Assembly: GCA_017405525.1 (NCBI GenBank)
Contig: JAFRAH010000022.1
Coordinates: forward strand, 1 to 64,000
DNA length: 64,000 bases
Direction of reading: 5' to 3'
Origin: Synergistaceae bacterium
Lineage (GTDB): Bacteria; Synergistota; Synergistia; Synergistales; Aminobacteriaceae
The position numbers and the translations under genes are program-made. Within the stretch, counting starts at the first letter, position 1. Every line of letters starts with the position of its first letter. Below, one piece after another: positions 33,303 through 42,852 of the stretch. The notes beneath the pieces were generated by a model that had not been told where the DNA came from, made no database searches, and saw nothing but the letters and a program-made list of their open reading frames with translations.

Positions 33303-35837
33303 TTACCTCTTCAGGTTGACGACTTCCTCAAGTATCTGGTCGCTCACCGTTACGACTCTGGTATTTGCCTGGAAGCCTCTCTGAGCAATAATGAGGTGCG
33401 TAAATTCCTCCGTGAGGTCAACGTTGGACATTTCCACGTACTGACCCATGATAGTGCCCTTTCCGTTTGAGCCTGCACCGTCAATGTTGGCTGTCCCTGA
33501 GTTCACTGAAGCCTGGAACATCGTGTTGCCAACCTTTTCGAGACCCTGTTCATTGGCGAACGTTGCGAGTGCTACCCTGTAGAGCGGGATGCTTACGCCG
33601 TTACTATATGAGCCTGTGATAGTTCCGTCCTGAGCTACTGAGTAGTTCTTGAGGATGCCCATCGTGTAGCCGTCCTGATAGACTGGCTTTGTGGTTGTCT
33701 CTGATGCGAACTGTGTGATGCCGAGCAGAGCATCTCCGCCTGAGCCTACACCGCCGCCGAAATTGAGCGTTACTGTGCTGTTGGGCTGACCGTTGAGGCT
33801 GAACGGGAGGGTGATAGCTACCTCTGCGTTCTCCGTGCTCCTGAGTGCCCCCTCAGCTATGGCGTTGCTGATGCGTCCTGAGCCGTCAAACTCAATTTCG
33901 CCCGTTCTAGGTTCCGGGATGACATTGGCGATTACGTCATTTCCGCTTTCGTCCTGCTCAACAAGGAATGCCTCCCACCTCCAGCGGTTCTCTGTTACCT
34001 TCTTGAACGTAACTTCCAGTGTGTGGGTTTTCCCGTCATCGTCATATATTGTTGCCTTTGTCGCATGGAAACCGCCCTGTGATGCCGCACCTACAGTCGT
34101 CCATACACCAAGTGAGTCCTTTGCGCCGGGGGTATCGAGGCTCTGAGCCTGCATGAAGTTCAGCGTGTTCTTTGTCGTGCTTGAGCCGCTTGATGTCCCT
34201 GCGACTATCTGGAAGTTCGGGCCTGCCTCGTCAGTGCCGCCCAAGAGAGTACCGTTCACTATGCGGTAACCCATGGGGGCATTGTCATTGTTTGTGTCTA
34301 CCCAGTCGACATAGTCAAATGATCCGTCAGCGTTGAATGCTACGTTGGCCTCCAGCTTGTGCATACTTTGGGTTGCCGTTCCTGCAAGGACACCAGCCGC
34401 GTCCGAATTGCTGTAGCCGTAGTACCAGAGGGTCATCTTAGACATTGTTTTACCGAGCTCTGACTCTGATCCGTTGCGTTCAACGCTCTCGTCAAACTCA
34501 ACGAGGAAATCATACGATACTCTCGCGGGCTCGTAGGTAGTTCCACCTGCAACCGGGACTGTCGGAGAACCTGAAAGTGTGAAGCTCGTGTAGTTCATCT
34601 TCCCCTTAACGTCATATGTGAACGCGCTGGGGTCTATCCTGATTTTTGTGCCGGGACCTGTTCCGTCAGTGGCCATGTTCTGGAGGAATGTATTTGTCGT
34701 TACGGCTGATACTGAGTTGTTACTGGCATCAAGTATTGAGATTGTACGAAGCCTGACCGTCCCTGTAGTATCGTCATACTGAGCCGCCGCATACTGTGGG
34801 GGCATCTGGCCGGGAAGCTGGTAGACGGGTACATAGTTGCCTACTTCTGTTTCAGGAACGGCCGCTATGTCGGCTGAACCGATCGCCGTTGCTGTAGCTA
34901 GGTTTATGTAGCCCACCAGCTTGTTGTCCCCGGAAGCAACCGCAGTAGCTGTTGTGTCGGCAGGAACTACTGTTGCAGATGAAGCCGTCGTTGTCCCCGT
35001 AGTGTCGTATACCAGTCTGGGAATGCTCAGCGTAGGCTTTCCTGTCTCTGCGTCAATCCCGGTCATGTCGAACGTTATAGCCGCAGTTTCTCCACCGTTC
35101 GCAAGGGTGATGTCTAGGTAGTTCCTTCCTGTTCCTGTTAGGTTGTTATCGCCGTCAAATCTCGTAGTGAATGCCATATCGTATTCAGTTCCGTTCACTG
35201 GGACTTTTGCCCTGCCTGAACTGAGGCCGTTTGCGCCTGCTACAGAGTTAAACGGGAGGTCTGCGAAACCGTACGAGAGATATGCATTGCTCCTGCTGTC
35301 AAGGTTGCACTGGTAATCTACCCTGCTTGTTGCGTGGGCATCCATCTTCTGGCCTATGGGGATGTTTACGGTCGAGAGCTCCGCCGCCTGCTGGAAGCCT
35401 GAAAGCGCGGTCTGCTCCATCTTGTAGCCCTGAAGCCTGTAGCCTGAACCCGAAAGAACCATGTCGCTGTTCCCGTCGAGAGTGCAGGCCCCCGAACGGC
35501 TGAAGTACTGGTTAGTTCCGTCAGAGTACACGAAAAAGCCCCTGTCCTGAATCATCATGTCCGAAGCATTGCCCGTGTATGAGCCTGAGCCCTGAGTGTA
35601 GATGGTCTCGATTGCCGCGACACTCACACCTAAACCTACCTGTGCGGGGTTAATGCCTCCGCGTGTGTCCCCGGAAGCTGATGCGTACTTGTTCGCCTGG
35701 TACATGAGGTCGGCAAATATAGTGTTGTCTTTCTTGAAGCCTGTCGTGTTTGCGTTGGATATGTTGTTGCCCGTCACGTCGAGCATGGTCTGGTGAGCGC
35801 GAACACCCGTTACCGCTGTCATTAATGATCTTAACAT
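33303..35837 (-). CDS. flgE: Flagellar hook protein, extended
   Basis: An 844-residue hook subunit, roughly twice the length of the common form. The conserved N-terminus reads MLRSLMTAVTGVRAHQTMLDVTGNNISNANTTGFKKDN and the C-terminus has TEEFTHLIIAQRGFQANTRVVTVSDQILEEVVNLKR, the two coiled-coil ends that pack in the hook core. The long middle (about 90-780) is beta-rich and Thr/Gly/Ser-rich, forming the exposed outer domains. It has its own AGGAGG site and a TATAAT-like box (35889-35884, followed by ATCACA) inside the 106-base gap after flgD, so it may also be transcribed alone. Confidence 0.95.
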   Translation of the reverse strand: MLRSLMTAVTGVRAHQTMLDVTGNNISNANTTGFKKDNTIFADLMYQANKYASASGDTRGGINPAQVGLGVSVAAIETIYTQGSGSYTGNASDMMIQDRGFFVYSDGTNQYFSRSGACTLDGNSDMVLSGSGYRLQGYKMEQTALSGFQQAAELSTVNIPIGQKMDAHATSRVDYQCNLDSRSNAYLSYGFADLPFNSVAGANGLSSGRAKVPVNGTEYDMAFTTRFDGDNNLTGTGRNYLDITLANGGETAAITFDMTGIDAETGKPTLSIPRLVYDTTGTTTASSATVVPADTTATAVASGDNKLVGYINLATATAIGSADIAAVPETEVGNYVPVYQLPGQMPPQYAAAQYDDTTGTVRLRTISILDASNNSVSAVTTNTFLQNMATDGTGPGTKIRIDPSAFTYDVKGKMNYTSFTLSGSPTVPVAGGTTYEPARVSYDFLVEFDESVERNGSESELGKTMSKMTLWYYGYSNSDAAGVLAGTATQSMHKLEANVAFNADGSFDYVDWVDTNNDNAPMGYRIVNGTLLGGTDEAGPNFQIVAGTSSGSSTTKNTLNFMQAQSLDTPGAKDSLGVWTTVGAASQGGFHATKATIYDDDGKTHTLEVTFKKVTENRWRWEAFLVEQDESGNDVIANVIPEPRTGEIEFDGSGRISNAIAEGALRSTENAEVAITLPFSLNGQPNSTVTLNFGGGVGSGGDALLGITQFASETTTKPVYQDGYTMGILKNYSVAQDGTITGSYSNGVSIPLYRVALATFANEQGLEKVGNTMFQASVNSGTANIDGAGSNGKGTIMGQYVEMSNVDLTEEFTHLIIAQRGFQANTRVVTVSDQILEEVVNLKR

Positions 35838-35943
35838 GTCCCGTTATTCCTCCTGATGTGAAAAAATTTCTGTGATACTCGTCATTATATTACTCGGCTG
35901 GGCGTCCTTCCTGCCGTGTCTCGTCCATGAGAGCAGTTTTATT

Positions 35944-36402
35944 CTAGCTTATTACCGATACGCCTTCAACATTCTCAAGGGGTACTTCACCCTCTGTTGT
36001 GTCAAGTATTGCTTTCCCGTTAGCCTCAAACCATACATGATTTACTACAGCTACCTTCTTTGTTGCACTGTCCCCTTCACCCACTGTGAAGGCCACTGCC
36101 TTACCGATGTACTGGACTGCGTTGAACTTGTTGGCCTCTGACATGCTGGTTAATGTGCTGTTCATGTTCTGCATCTGCTCAAGGCTTGAGAATGTCGCCA
36201 TCTGAGAGATAAATTCCCTGTCCTCCATAGGATTAAGGGGGTCCTGGTTTGAGAGCTCCGCAATGAGCAGCTTGAGGAAAGCATCTTTTCCGAGTGCGTC
36301 ATTTGTGGCTGTTGTTGCGGCGTTAGCTGAACTCGTGCTTGTTGTCGCAGATGCCGTTATGTTGGCTAGGTTTGAGTAATTGGTTACGTCTGTTACGGCC
36401 AT
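35944..36402 (-). CDS. flgD: Flagellar hook-capping protein, short form
   Basis: A 152-residue FlgD, the scaffold cap for hook assembly. The signature is LGKDAFLKLLIAELSNQDPLNPMEDREFISQMATFSSLEQMQ (about 38-79). A beta segment follows (GKAVAFTVGEG ... VSVIS), but the full tudor/FnIII pair of long FlgD is absent, as in some other deep-branching lineages. It starts with a Thr/Ala/Ser-rich stretch. It lies between fliK and flgE, the standard order. Confidence 0.9.
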   Translation of the reverse strand: MAVTDVTNYSNLANITASATTSTSSANAATTATNDALGKDAFLKLLIAELSNQDPLNPMEDREFISQMATFSSLEQMQNMNSTLTSMSEANKFNAVQYIGKAVAFTVGEGDSATKKVAVVNHVWFEANGKAILDTTEGEVPLENVEGVSVIS

Positions 36403-36427
36403 TGTTTACATCTCCTGTGATTAAGAT

Positions 36428-39400
36428 TTATGCTACCCAGTATAATAACCCTTCTTCAAGGTCAATCCTGAAATCTTCCGTGTCTTCCTCAGTGTTTCCG
36501 GCTGAAAATTCGTACTGCCTTCTCTGGTTTTCACGTCCTGAGTTCTGACCCTGCCCGGTATTATCCTGCTGGACATCAACCGTGAACTCTGACACCTGAA
36601 CTCCCTGCTGCGACAGATTTTCACGAAGCTGTGCCATTTGTTCCTGCACTACTTGTCGGATTTGCTCGCTCGCTACTTTAACGGATGCCTCAACGCCTGA
36701 AGTCCCGGAAGACAGCTCTATCGTAATTCTTCCCAGTGCCGGAGGGTCAATCACTATGTTAGCTTTCTGGACACCGTCAGCTCGTATGAACCTTACTGTG
36801 TTTACGATGCCTGCCCTGAGAGTTCCTGCCTGTGTTGGTGAGTATGTCCCTGCCCGGAGGCTGAGGGGTTGTGCCGGAGTCCTTGATGCTGTCCTTCTTG
36901 CTCTGGTTACGCCCTCAAAGAACGACTGGAAATCACTATGTACTGCTGTCCTTTGTGGTGATGCCGCTGAAGTTGACGGGGCTGATACTGTGCGTCTGGT
37001 CTCAACCCTGCGTGTCTCGTTGCGTGTTCCTGATGGGGCTGTCCGTGTCTCAGTCCTTCCCTGTGTGAGGTCATGGCCTCCTGAAGTGTCCTGCCCATTA
37101 TTCCCATCATTCCCATCATTGCCCTCGTTGCTGCCTGTGTATGTCCCTGTGTCCCTTGCAGGCTGTGCGGGTGCTCTGTCATTTTCCGGGGATGAGGCTT
37201 CAGGCTCGGTGTCTTCCGTTGAGGTTGAGGCTCTGGCTTTCCTCTGTGATGGAGCTCGTGAAGTCTGGGGCTGTGAATGCTCCGGGGCTTCCGTATTGAC
37301 GGCGTTCACTGTAACGGGGCGTGAGGGCTCTTCGTTCTCCGGGGTCTCACTGTGTGATGACTGCGGGACTGAAACTGCCTCACTTGCCGGGGGCTGTACT
37401 GCTGATGCTCCGGCCATAACTTCGGTATCAGTGGCTATGTATTCCTGCCTGACTTCGGGTTCATGTACAGGTTCGCCGCTCGGTGGAACGTAGGGAGCTT
37501 CAGGTGCTGGCTCTGGTGCTTCATGTGCCAAGACATCCGGGGCTGTAGTTGTGGCGGTCTCGGTAGTCGCCGGGGTATCGTCATCAGTTGGTACGTAAAC
37601 CCGTGCCTCATTGCCGGGAACTTCTGGGGCTTGCGGAACAACAGGCTGTGTTTCCGGCGCGTCATCGTCAAGGTCATTCACTGCCTCATGCGGGACATGC
37701 CGGGAAATTCTCGGTTCAGCGTCATCACGTCCTGAAGGTTCGGCGGCTGTGTGATCTTCCTCGTGCTCGTTAGCGGGCTGTTCGGGAGCTACAGCTGGGG
37801 GCGGTGTCTGCGTGCCGTCATTGCTGGGGACTTCGGCGGGTTCGGGGGCAGCCTGCGGGCCGGGTTGTGGTTCGGTCTGACTGGCAGCACCGGGAGCTTG
37901 GGGCGTGTATTCGGCCTCCGGGGCTGTGCCTGGTGCTCTGGCAATTTGGGCATTAAGGAGTGATACGAGCTTTCTTGCAGGCTGTGAGAGTTCCGGGGCG
38001 GTTCTGTCAGCCGCATCATCAGCCACATTCAGCGCGGCACTGAGCCCGTCTATGGCCTCCTGAATCTCAGGCGTTACCTGAATGCTGGCCTGTGTTGCAA
38101 CGTAGCCAACTACCTCCGGGACAAATTGCCGGGAAAATTCCGGGAATGAGTCTGTCTCTTCGGTGTCTCTGGCTTCCGGCTCATTACCGGGAATTTCGGG
38201 GTTATGTGCTGTACGAACTTCCACAGTATCAGCTTCAACCCTGACTGCCTCGCGTGTTGTCTGTGGAGCTTCGGGGGTATTGCCTTCTGTGTTAATAGCT
38301 GGCTCTGTGGCTGTATTGGGAGTTAGGGCCATGTAGGCATTCAGGAGTGATGCTAACCTTCTTGCAGGCTGTGAGATCTCTTCATCATCGTCATCAAGTG
38401 CAGTATTGAGCTCGTCTATGGCTTCGTGAACTTCCGGCGTTACCTGAATGCTGACCTGCGAGGCAACCTGACGGGAAAATTCCGGGAATGTAGCGGCCTC
38501 TTCGGTGTCTCTGGCTTCCGGCTCATCATCCGGGATTTCCGGGGTATGCGGCGTTCTGACTTCCACAGTATCGGCTTCAGCCCTAACTGTCTCACGGGTT
38601 GTTCTTGGAGCTTCGGGAGTGGTGGCTTGCGTGTGAGTAGCTGCTTCCGTGCTTTTGGCCATGTAGTTACTCAGGAGTGATACTAGCTTCCTTGCAGGCC
38701 GGGCAATCTCTGCGGTGCTTTCGTCAGGTTCAGTGTCAGCCCCATTAAGTGCATCCGTGAGTTCGTTCAATGCCTCCTGAATTTTTGGCGTTACTCGAAA
38801 TGCCGCCTGCGGTGAAAATTCCGTGTATGATACGGCCTCTTGGGTTGGCTCGTCAGCGGTGTTTTCTGTCCCGTGAGTATCGCTGGCTGTCTGTGTGTCA
38901 GTGAGAGTTTTTGTGCCGTCATTAACAGGACGGGAGATTACGGGTGTTACGGTCTCCCGAATTTCGGGCGTTACCTTTCGCGCAACCTCCTGAACATTGC
39001 TTCCGTCAGTCTCTTGGGCTTCTGGGAGCTCCCCGGTGTCTTCATGGCCTGCCGCCGGGCTGTCATGTGCTATGCCGGGCTCTGGTTCGTGAGTTTCAGG
39101 CTCTGTTGGCTGTGTGGTCTCCTCATTGCTGGCGGGTGAAGGGGCTTCATGGCCTTCTGACTGTGGAACGTTGGGCATTTCCTCGCGGGGCTGTGAGGGT
39201 TCTTCCGGGAGTTCCGGGGAAGTGTCAGTCTCTACGTTCGGGGCTGAATGTTCTTCCGCCGCAACAACACCGTCATCAAAATCGTTATTCGCCGTGAATT
39301 TTCTGGCATTGCCGGGCGCGGGAGCTGTCAGTGTCCTTCTGGCATCCGTGAAGAGACTTCTCCAGCCCTCAAGGTTGCTGCCTGTCTCATTCTCCGGCAT

Positions 39401-39709
39401 GGCCTGCATCGCTTGGGGTTGTGGTGAAGGCTGTTGTTCCTCATTGCCCCCCGCAAGAATATTCATCACTGAGGCGGAAAACGTCCCTCTTCTCCCGAAT
39501 GTCATGGGCTGTGATGATGATGCTTCAACCGGCTGTGATGGGGCAGGCTGTCCGGGTGTTCCTTCAGGTGGAGCGTATTCGGCCATGAGCGCGTCAAATG
39601 CTCCCGGAAATTCCCCGGTACTTCCCTCCTGCATCGAAGTGTTCTGCCCTGATGTCTGTAACTGCGTAAAGGTCTGTGCCTGAAGTAGAGTGAGTATGTC
39701 CGGCATCAT
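36428..39709 (-). CDS. fliK: Flagellar hook-length control protein, giant
   Basis: A 1093-residue FliK, much longer than the usual 400-600. The secreted ruler body (about 40-970) is Pro/Glu/Thr/Ala-rich and low in hydrophobics. It contains at least three copies of a unit with VTPEIQEAIDEL and QPARKLVSLLNA (about 294-408, 409-523, 524-600). The C-terminal switch domain is recognisable: ANIVIDPPALGRITIEL, VKVASEQIRQVVQEQMAQLRENLSQQGVQVSEFTVDV (about 970-1060), with a Gln/Asn-rich end. The start MMPDILTLLQAQTF is at a clear ATG. Confidence 0.85.
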   Translation of the reverse strand: MMPDILTLLQAQTFTQLQTSGQNTSMQEGSTGEFPGAFDALMAEYAPPEGTPGQPAPSQPVEASSSQPMTFGRRGTFSASVMNILAGGNEEQQPSPQPQAMQAMPENETGSNLEGWRSLFTDARRTLTAPAPGNARKFTANNDFDDGVVAAEEHSAPNVETDTSPELPEEPSQPREEMPNVPQSEGHEAPSPASNEETTQPTEPETHEPEPGIAHDSPAAGHEDTGELPEAQETDGSNVQEVARKVTPEIRETVTPVISRPVNDGTKTLTDTQTASDTHGTENTADEPTQEAVSYTEFSPQAAFRVTPKIQEALNELTDALNGADTEPDESTAEIARPARKLVSLLSNYMAKSTEAATHTQATTPEAPRTTRETVRAEADTVEVRTPHTPEIPDDEPEARDTEEAATFPEFSRQVASQVSIQVTPEVHEAIDELNTALDDDDEEISQPARRLASLLNAYMALTPNTATEPAINTEGNTPEAPQTTREAVRVEADTVEVRTAHNPEIPGNEPEARDTEETDSFPEFSRQFVPEVVGYVATQASIQVTPEIQEAIDGLSAALNVADDAADRTAPELSQPARKLVSLLNAQIARAPGTAPEAEYTPQAPGAASQTEPQPGPQAAPEPAEVPSNDGTQTPPPAVAPEQPANEHEEDHTAAEPSGRDDAEPRISRHVPHEAVNDLDDDAPETQPVVPQAPEVPGNEARVYVPTDDDTPATTETATTTAPDVLAHEAPEPAPEAPYVPPSGEPVHEPEVRQEYIATDTEVMAGASAVQPPASEAVSVPQSSHSETPENEEPSRPVTVNAVNTEAPEHSQPQTSRAPSQRKARASTSTEDTEPEASSPENDRAPAQPARDTGTYTGSNEGNDGNDGNNGQDTSGGHDLTQGRTETRTAPSGTRNETRRVETRRTVSAPSTSAASPQRTAVHSDFQSFFEGVTRARRTASRTPAQPLSLRAGTYSPTQAGTLRAGIVNTVRFIRADGVQKANIVIDPPALGRITIELSSGTSGVEASVKVASEQIRQVVQEQMAQLRENLSQQGVQVSEFTVDVQQDNTGQGQNSGRENQRRQYEFSAGNTEEDTEDFRIDLEEGLLYWVA
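37910..38830 (-). repeat. Three related protein-level repeats in fliK
   Basis: The VTPxIQEAI motif recurs at about residues 306, 423 and 545, with spacings of 117 and 122 residues (about 351 and 366 bases). The flanking DTVEVRT and EPEARDTEE blocks recur too, at about 381 and 495. The third copy is the shortest. Confidence 0.75.
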
Positions 39710-39739
39710 GTTTAACGCCCTCCTGAATGTTTAGTGTAT

Positions 39740-40450
39740 TTATCTCTGTTGTGGATGTGCCATTAATTCAGTTATCCTTGCTGCTTTTGTCGGCTTAATT
39801 TTGCCCATAATTGAGGCTCTTGCGTCATTAGGCAGTCTCATGAGGAGCTCAACTGCCAAAGTATCACGGAGCTGTTCGACCACTGCCGCCGCATTACGTG
39901 CTGACATGTCCTGATACGTCCGGGCTACCTGGTTCATCATTTCCTGTTCTGCCTCAGTTGCCCCGCCTGCCCCGTCGGTAGTGGCCTGCGCTGTCTCCTG
40001 AGCCCTGAGCCTCCTCTGCCTTCGTGCTACATCACGCGAGAGCTCGACAAGTGCAAGCTCCCTCTGCTCGTAGACCTCAAGGCGTGCAATGTCCCGGCTC
40101 TCAAGTGAACGTTCCTGAGCGTCAAGCCTCCTCTGCCACTGCTCAAGCTCGACAGCCCTGCGCTCCTCAACAGAGAGTGCGTAAAATTCCGGCACCTGGA
40201 AGAACTCCGCAAGCCTCGAACCAAAGTAAGGCACTCTCGGAATAAGCTCCCAGAATATTGGCCGTCCGTCCCATATTCCGCTGAGGTGCATACCCGTAGC
40301 AGTCCCAAGTGCAAGAAGGAGCATCCACAGGAAGAACGTGAACTTTCCCATTCCCTTTTTCTTTTTCTTCTTCTTCACCACAACAGGAGCTGACTCTGCC
40401 GGAGTCTGTCCCTGTGGATTGGCAATGTCTGCCGGTCTTTGTTCTGCCAT
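39740..40450 (-). CDS. MotE-like flagellar protein with MgtE-N-type domain
   Basis: A 236-residue protein with a Lys-rich stretch (26-32), one membrane segment (about 37-56, FFLWMLLLALGTATGMHL) and a long coiled coil (about 93-165, EERRAVELEQWQRRLDAQERSLES). The C-terminal helical domain (about 178-233) ends AVELLMRLPNDARASIMGKIKPTKAARITELM, as in MotE and the N-terminal part of MgtE. MotE is a periplasmic chaperone-like motor component in other bacteria (family knowledge). It sits one base from the transglycosylase gene within the fli operon, supporting a flagellar role. Confidence 0.75.
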   Translation of the reverse strand: MAEQRPADIANPQGQTPAESAPVVVKKKKKKKGMGKFTFFLWMLLLALGTATGMHLSGIWDGRPIFWELIPRVPYFGSRLAEFFQVPEFYALSVEERRAVELEQWQRRLDAQERSLESRDIARLEVYEQRELALVELSRDVARRQRRLRAQETAQATTDGAGGATEAEQEMMNQVARTYQDMSARNAAAVVEQLRDTLAVELLMRLPNDARASIMGKIKPTKAARITELMAHPQQR

Positions 40451-40451
40451 T

Positions 40452-41021
40452 CTAGCCCGCCTCCCTTAACCTGCGGTATATCGACATGATATTTTTCACG
40501 TAACGCCTCGAAACTTCGGGTATATTCCCGGAGTCAACTCTTGCCGGGCCAGCATTGTACGCCGCAAGTGCCTTCTCGATGTCCCCCCTGTATTTGTCCA
40601 CGAGGTCAGAAATGTACCTTACGCCGCCCTCAATGTTCTGTGCAGGGTCGAAAGGGTCAGTAACTCCAAGCATGGCCGCAGTTCTGGGCATGAGCTGCAT
40701 GAGCCCCTGAGCTCCCTTGTTCGAGACGGCATCAGTCGTCCAGCCCGACTCAACCCGTATCATTGCCCGGATAAGTTCCTGGTCAATGTTGTACTTTTCG
40801 GCGCATTCGTTGATTATGTCCTTGAGCTCGTCATAGTTCGTCTTTCCTGATACGGTGCTTCTTCGTTGTGAGGCTTTCTTTGCCCTGTTCACCTCGTTGA
40901 GAACCTCGACAAATCTCCCTTGAGCTGGCGGGGTCGGCTGGTAAATTTCGGGCATAAGGCGGCGGTTAATCTCCTCTATTCTCGTGAGCACCCTTGTAAT
41001 GTTCGTGAGGTTAGGCCCCAT
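40452..41021 (-). CDS. Lytic transglycosylase, flagellar operon
   Basis: A 189-residue SLT-domain peptidoglycan lyase. The catalytic glutamate is in IRAMIRVESGWTTDAVS (about 88-104), followed by KGAQGLMQLMPRTA and ALAAYNAGPARVD. No signal peptide is visible, which suggests export by the flagellar type III apparatus (inference) to open the cell wall for the rod. The N-terminal helix NLTNITRVLTRIEEINRRL could be the export or docking part. It is tightly spaced between fliJ and motE-like. Confidence 0.9.
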   Translation of the reverse strand: MGPNLTNITRVLTRIEEINRRLMPEIYQPTPPAQGRFVEVLNEVNRAKKASQRRSTVSGKTNYDELKDIINECAEKYNIDQELIRAMIRVESGWTTDAVSNKGAQGLMQLMPRTAAMLGVTDPFDPAQNIEGGVRYISDLVDKYRGDIEKALAAYNAGPARVDSGNIPEVSRRYVKNIMSIYRRLREAG

Positions 41022-41023
41022 GA

Positions 41024-41473
41024 TTAACTCTCTCCTTTCCGTGAGAACTGCATAGTAGCTACATCATCAAGTTCATTCTGCTCTATCCCTAACTGTTCCT
41101 GAAAATCTGCTTCCTTGAGGTGGTCAATATATGTCTCCATGATCCTAACGTCCCTGTGTTTCTCAACGAGCCTTGCTTCAGTTCCGGCTATTCTGCTCCT
41201 GACTTCTGAGAGTGAATCTTTGCCCTTGTTTATGTCGGTGTTTATGGCATCAATGAACTGACGCTGAAACCACAAGTCCATTGCTGAGACTGCCTGAGAT
41301 CCTGCCTTGCTGAAGTCGTGCATTGCCTGAGCCTTCTCACCTTCAAGAGTGGCAATGTGGTCGAGAACTGCACGTTCCTCGCTTCTTTCGGCGGCAAGTA
41401 TGGCCTGTTCGTTCTTGCGGCTGTCCTCGCGTATCTTGAGGATTCGGTTGAACTTCGCTATTCTCTGCTGCAT
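41024..41473 (-). CDS. fliJ: Flagellar export chaperone FliJ
   Basis: A 149-residue fully helical coiled-coil protein, the general chaperone and stalk contact of the FliI ATPase. It opens MQQRIAKFNRILKIREDSRKNEQAIL and continues with heptad-rich Leu/Ala. Sequence similarity within the family is always weak, so the call rests on length, coiled coil, and position directly after fliI. Confidence 0.85.
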   Translation of the reverse strand: MQQRIAKFNRILKIREDSRKNEQAILAAERSEERAVLDHIATLEGEKAQAMHDFSKAGSQAVSAMDLWFQRQFIDAINTDINKGKDSLSEVRSRIAGTEARLVEKHRDVRIMETYIDHLKEADFQEQLGIEQNELDDVATMQFSRKGES

Positions 41474-41508
41474 GGCCTTAACGCTCCTTGAGATTTATGC
41501 GTAAATTC

Positions 41509-42849
41509 TCACTGCTGGTTAGGATACGGTGCAAGCTCCAGCAATCTCTTGTCCGTCTCATCAAAGCTCGTAGGGTCTTCAACTCTCTGTGAAAGAAATC
41601 CCCTCACTGCCTCCATGTTCGCAAGTGCCCAGTCAACCCGCATGTTACTTCCTGACTTGTACGCTCCTATATTGATTAGGTCTTCGGACTCCGCATAGGT
41701 GGCCAGCAAGTCCCTGACTCTTCCGGCCGCATCAAGGTGTTCACGTGAGACTAGGGCAGGCATAACTCGGCTCACACTGTCTAGGACGCTCACGGCAGGG
41801 TAGAAGTTCCGTGCGGCAATCTTCCTCGACAGGACGATATGGCCGTCAAGGATACCCCTCACGGTGTCAGCTACAGGCTCGTTCATGTCGTCGCCGTCAA
41901 CGAGGACGGTATAGATCCCCGTAATGCTCCCGACCTCACCGGCACCTGCACGTTCAAGCAGACGGGGAAGCATCTCGAACACTGAGGGGGTATATCCGCG
42001 GGTTGCGGGGGGCTCGCCAATCGCAAGACCAATCTCACGCTGTGCACGCGCTACACGTGTTACCGTGTCCATCATGAGGAGGACATCTTTGCCCTGATCC
42101 CGGAAAAATTCGGCTATGGCTGTGGCGGTCATGGCTGACTTGAGGCGGATTAGTGCGGGCTGGTCTGACGTTGCTATGACGAGTACGGAGCGTTTCAGAC
42201 CTTCAGGGCCTAAGTCGCGCTCGATGAACTCCCTGACTTCACGGCCACGTTCACCGACAAGGGATATGACGTTGACATCTGCCGTAGTGTACCGGGCCAT
42301 CATCCCCATCAACGTGCTCTTTCCCACGCCTGACCCTGCGAAGATGCCTATACGCTGTCCCTTGCCCAGCGTGAGCATCCCGTCAATCACACGTACCCCT
42401 ACGCTCAGGGGAGTATCTACCATCTTGCGCCTCAAAGGGTGAGGAGGTGTCGCGTAAAGGGGGTAAAAGTCGCTCGCTACAATTGGCCCTTTGTCGTCTA
42501 TGGGGTTGCCCAAGCCGTCAAGTACACGCCCAAGAAGTGCATCACCTACAGGGACTTCAAGCGGCCTGTTGGTCGAGACAACATCACAGCCCGGCCCGAC
42601 CTCCTGAAGTGCCCCCAGCGGCATCAACAGTACACGGTCGCCCCTGAAACCCACCACCTCAGCATCAAGCTCATGTGAACCGTCCCGGAATTGTATGTGG
42701 CACAAGTCCCCGACCCTGACATCAGGCCCTTGGGATTCCGCAACGAGACCGACAACCTGAACTATCCTCCCGTTAATCTTGATGAGCGGTTTCTGCAGCA
42801 GGTCGACCGAAAAGAGCTGAAATAAATCTACATCCTGTATGTCGTTCAT
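41509..42849 (-). CDS. fliI: Flagellum-specific ATPase FliI
   Basis: A 446-residue ATPase of the type III export gate, related to F1-beta. The Walker A motif is GIFAGSGVGKSTLMGMMARY (about 168-187), the Walker B strand VLLMMDTVTRVARAQREI (about 254-271), and the conserved loop RGYTPSVFEMLPRLLERAG follows. The N-terminal beta barrel (about 1-90) is present. Three bases separate it from fliH. Confidence 0.96.
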   Translation of the reverse strand: MNDIQDVDLFQLFSVDLLQKPLIKINGRIVQVVGLVAESQGPDVRVGDLCHIQFRDGSHELDAEVVGFRGDRVLLMPLGALQEVGPGCDVVSTNRPLEVPVGDALLGRVLDGLGNPIDDKGPIVASDFYPLYATPPHPLRRKMVDTPLSVGVRVIDGMLTLGKGQRIGIFAGSGVGKSTLMGMMARYTTADVNVISLVGERGREVREFIERDLGPEGLKRSVLVIATSDQPALIRLKSAMTATAIAEFFRDQGKDVLLMMDTVTRVARAQREIGLAIGEPPATRGYTPSVFEMLPRLLERAGAGEVGSITGIYTVLVDGDDMNEPVADTVRGILDGHIVLSRKIAARNFYPAVSVLDSVSRVMPALVSREHLDAAGRVRDLLATYAESEDLINIGAYKSGSNMRVDWALANMEAVRGFLSQRVEDPTSFDETDKRLLELAPYPNQQ

Positions 42850-42852
42850 GGC

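Noticed and set aside
36756-37493. A 245-residue plus-strand frame opposite fliK, and several similar frames up to 39683
   Set aside because: These are shadows caused by the biased Pro/Glu/Thr codons of fliK. They have Cys/Ser-rich low complexity and no ribosome sites.
37910-38830. Repeats in fliK as a possible CRISPR or mobile element
   Set aside because: The repeats are long, diverged, in frame and within a coding region; they are protein-level duplications.
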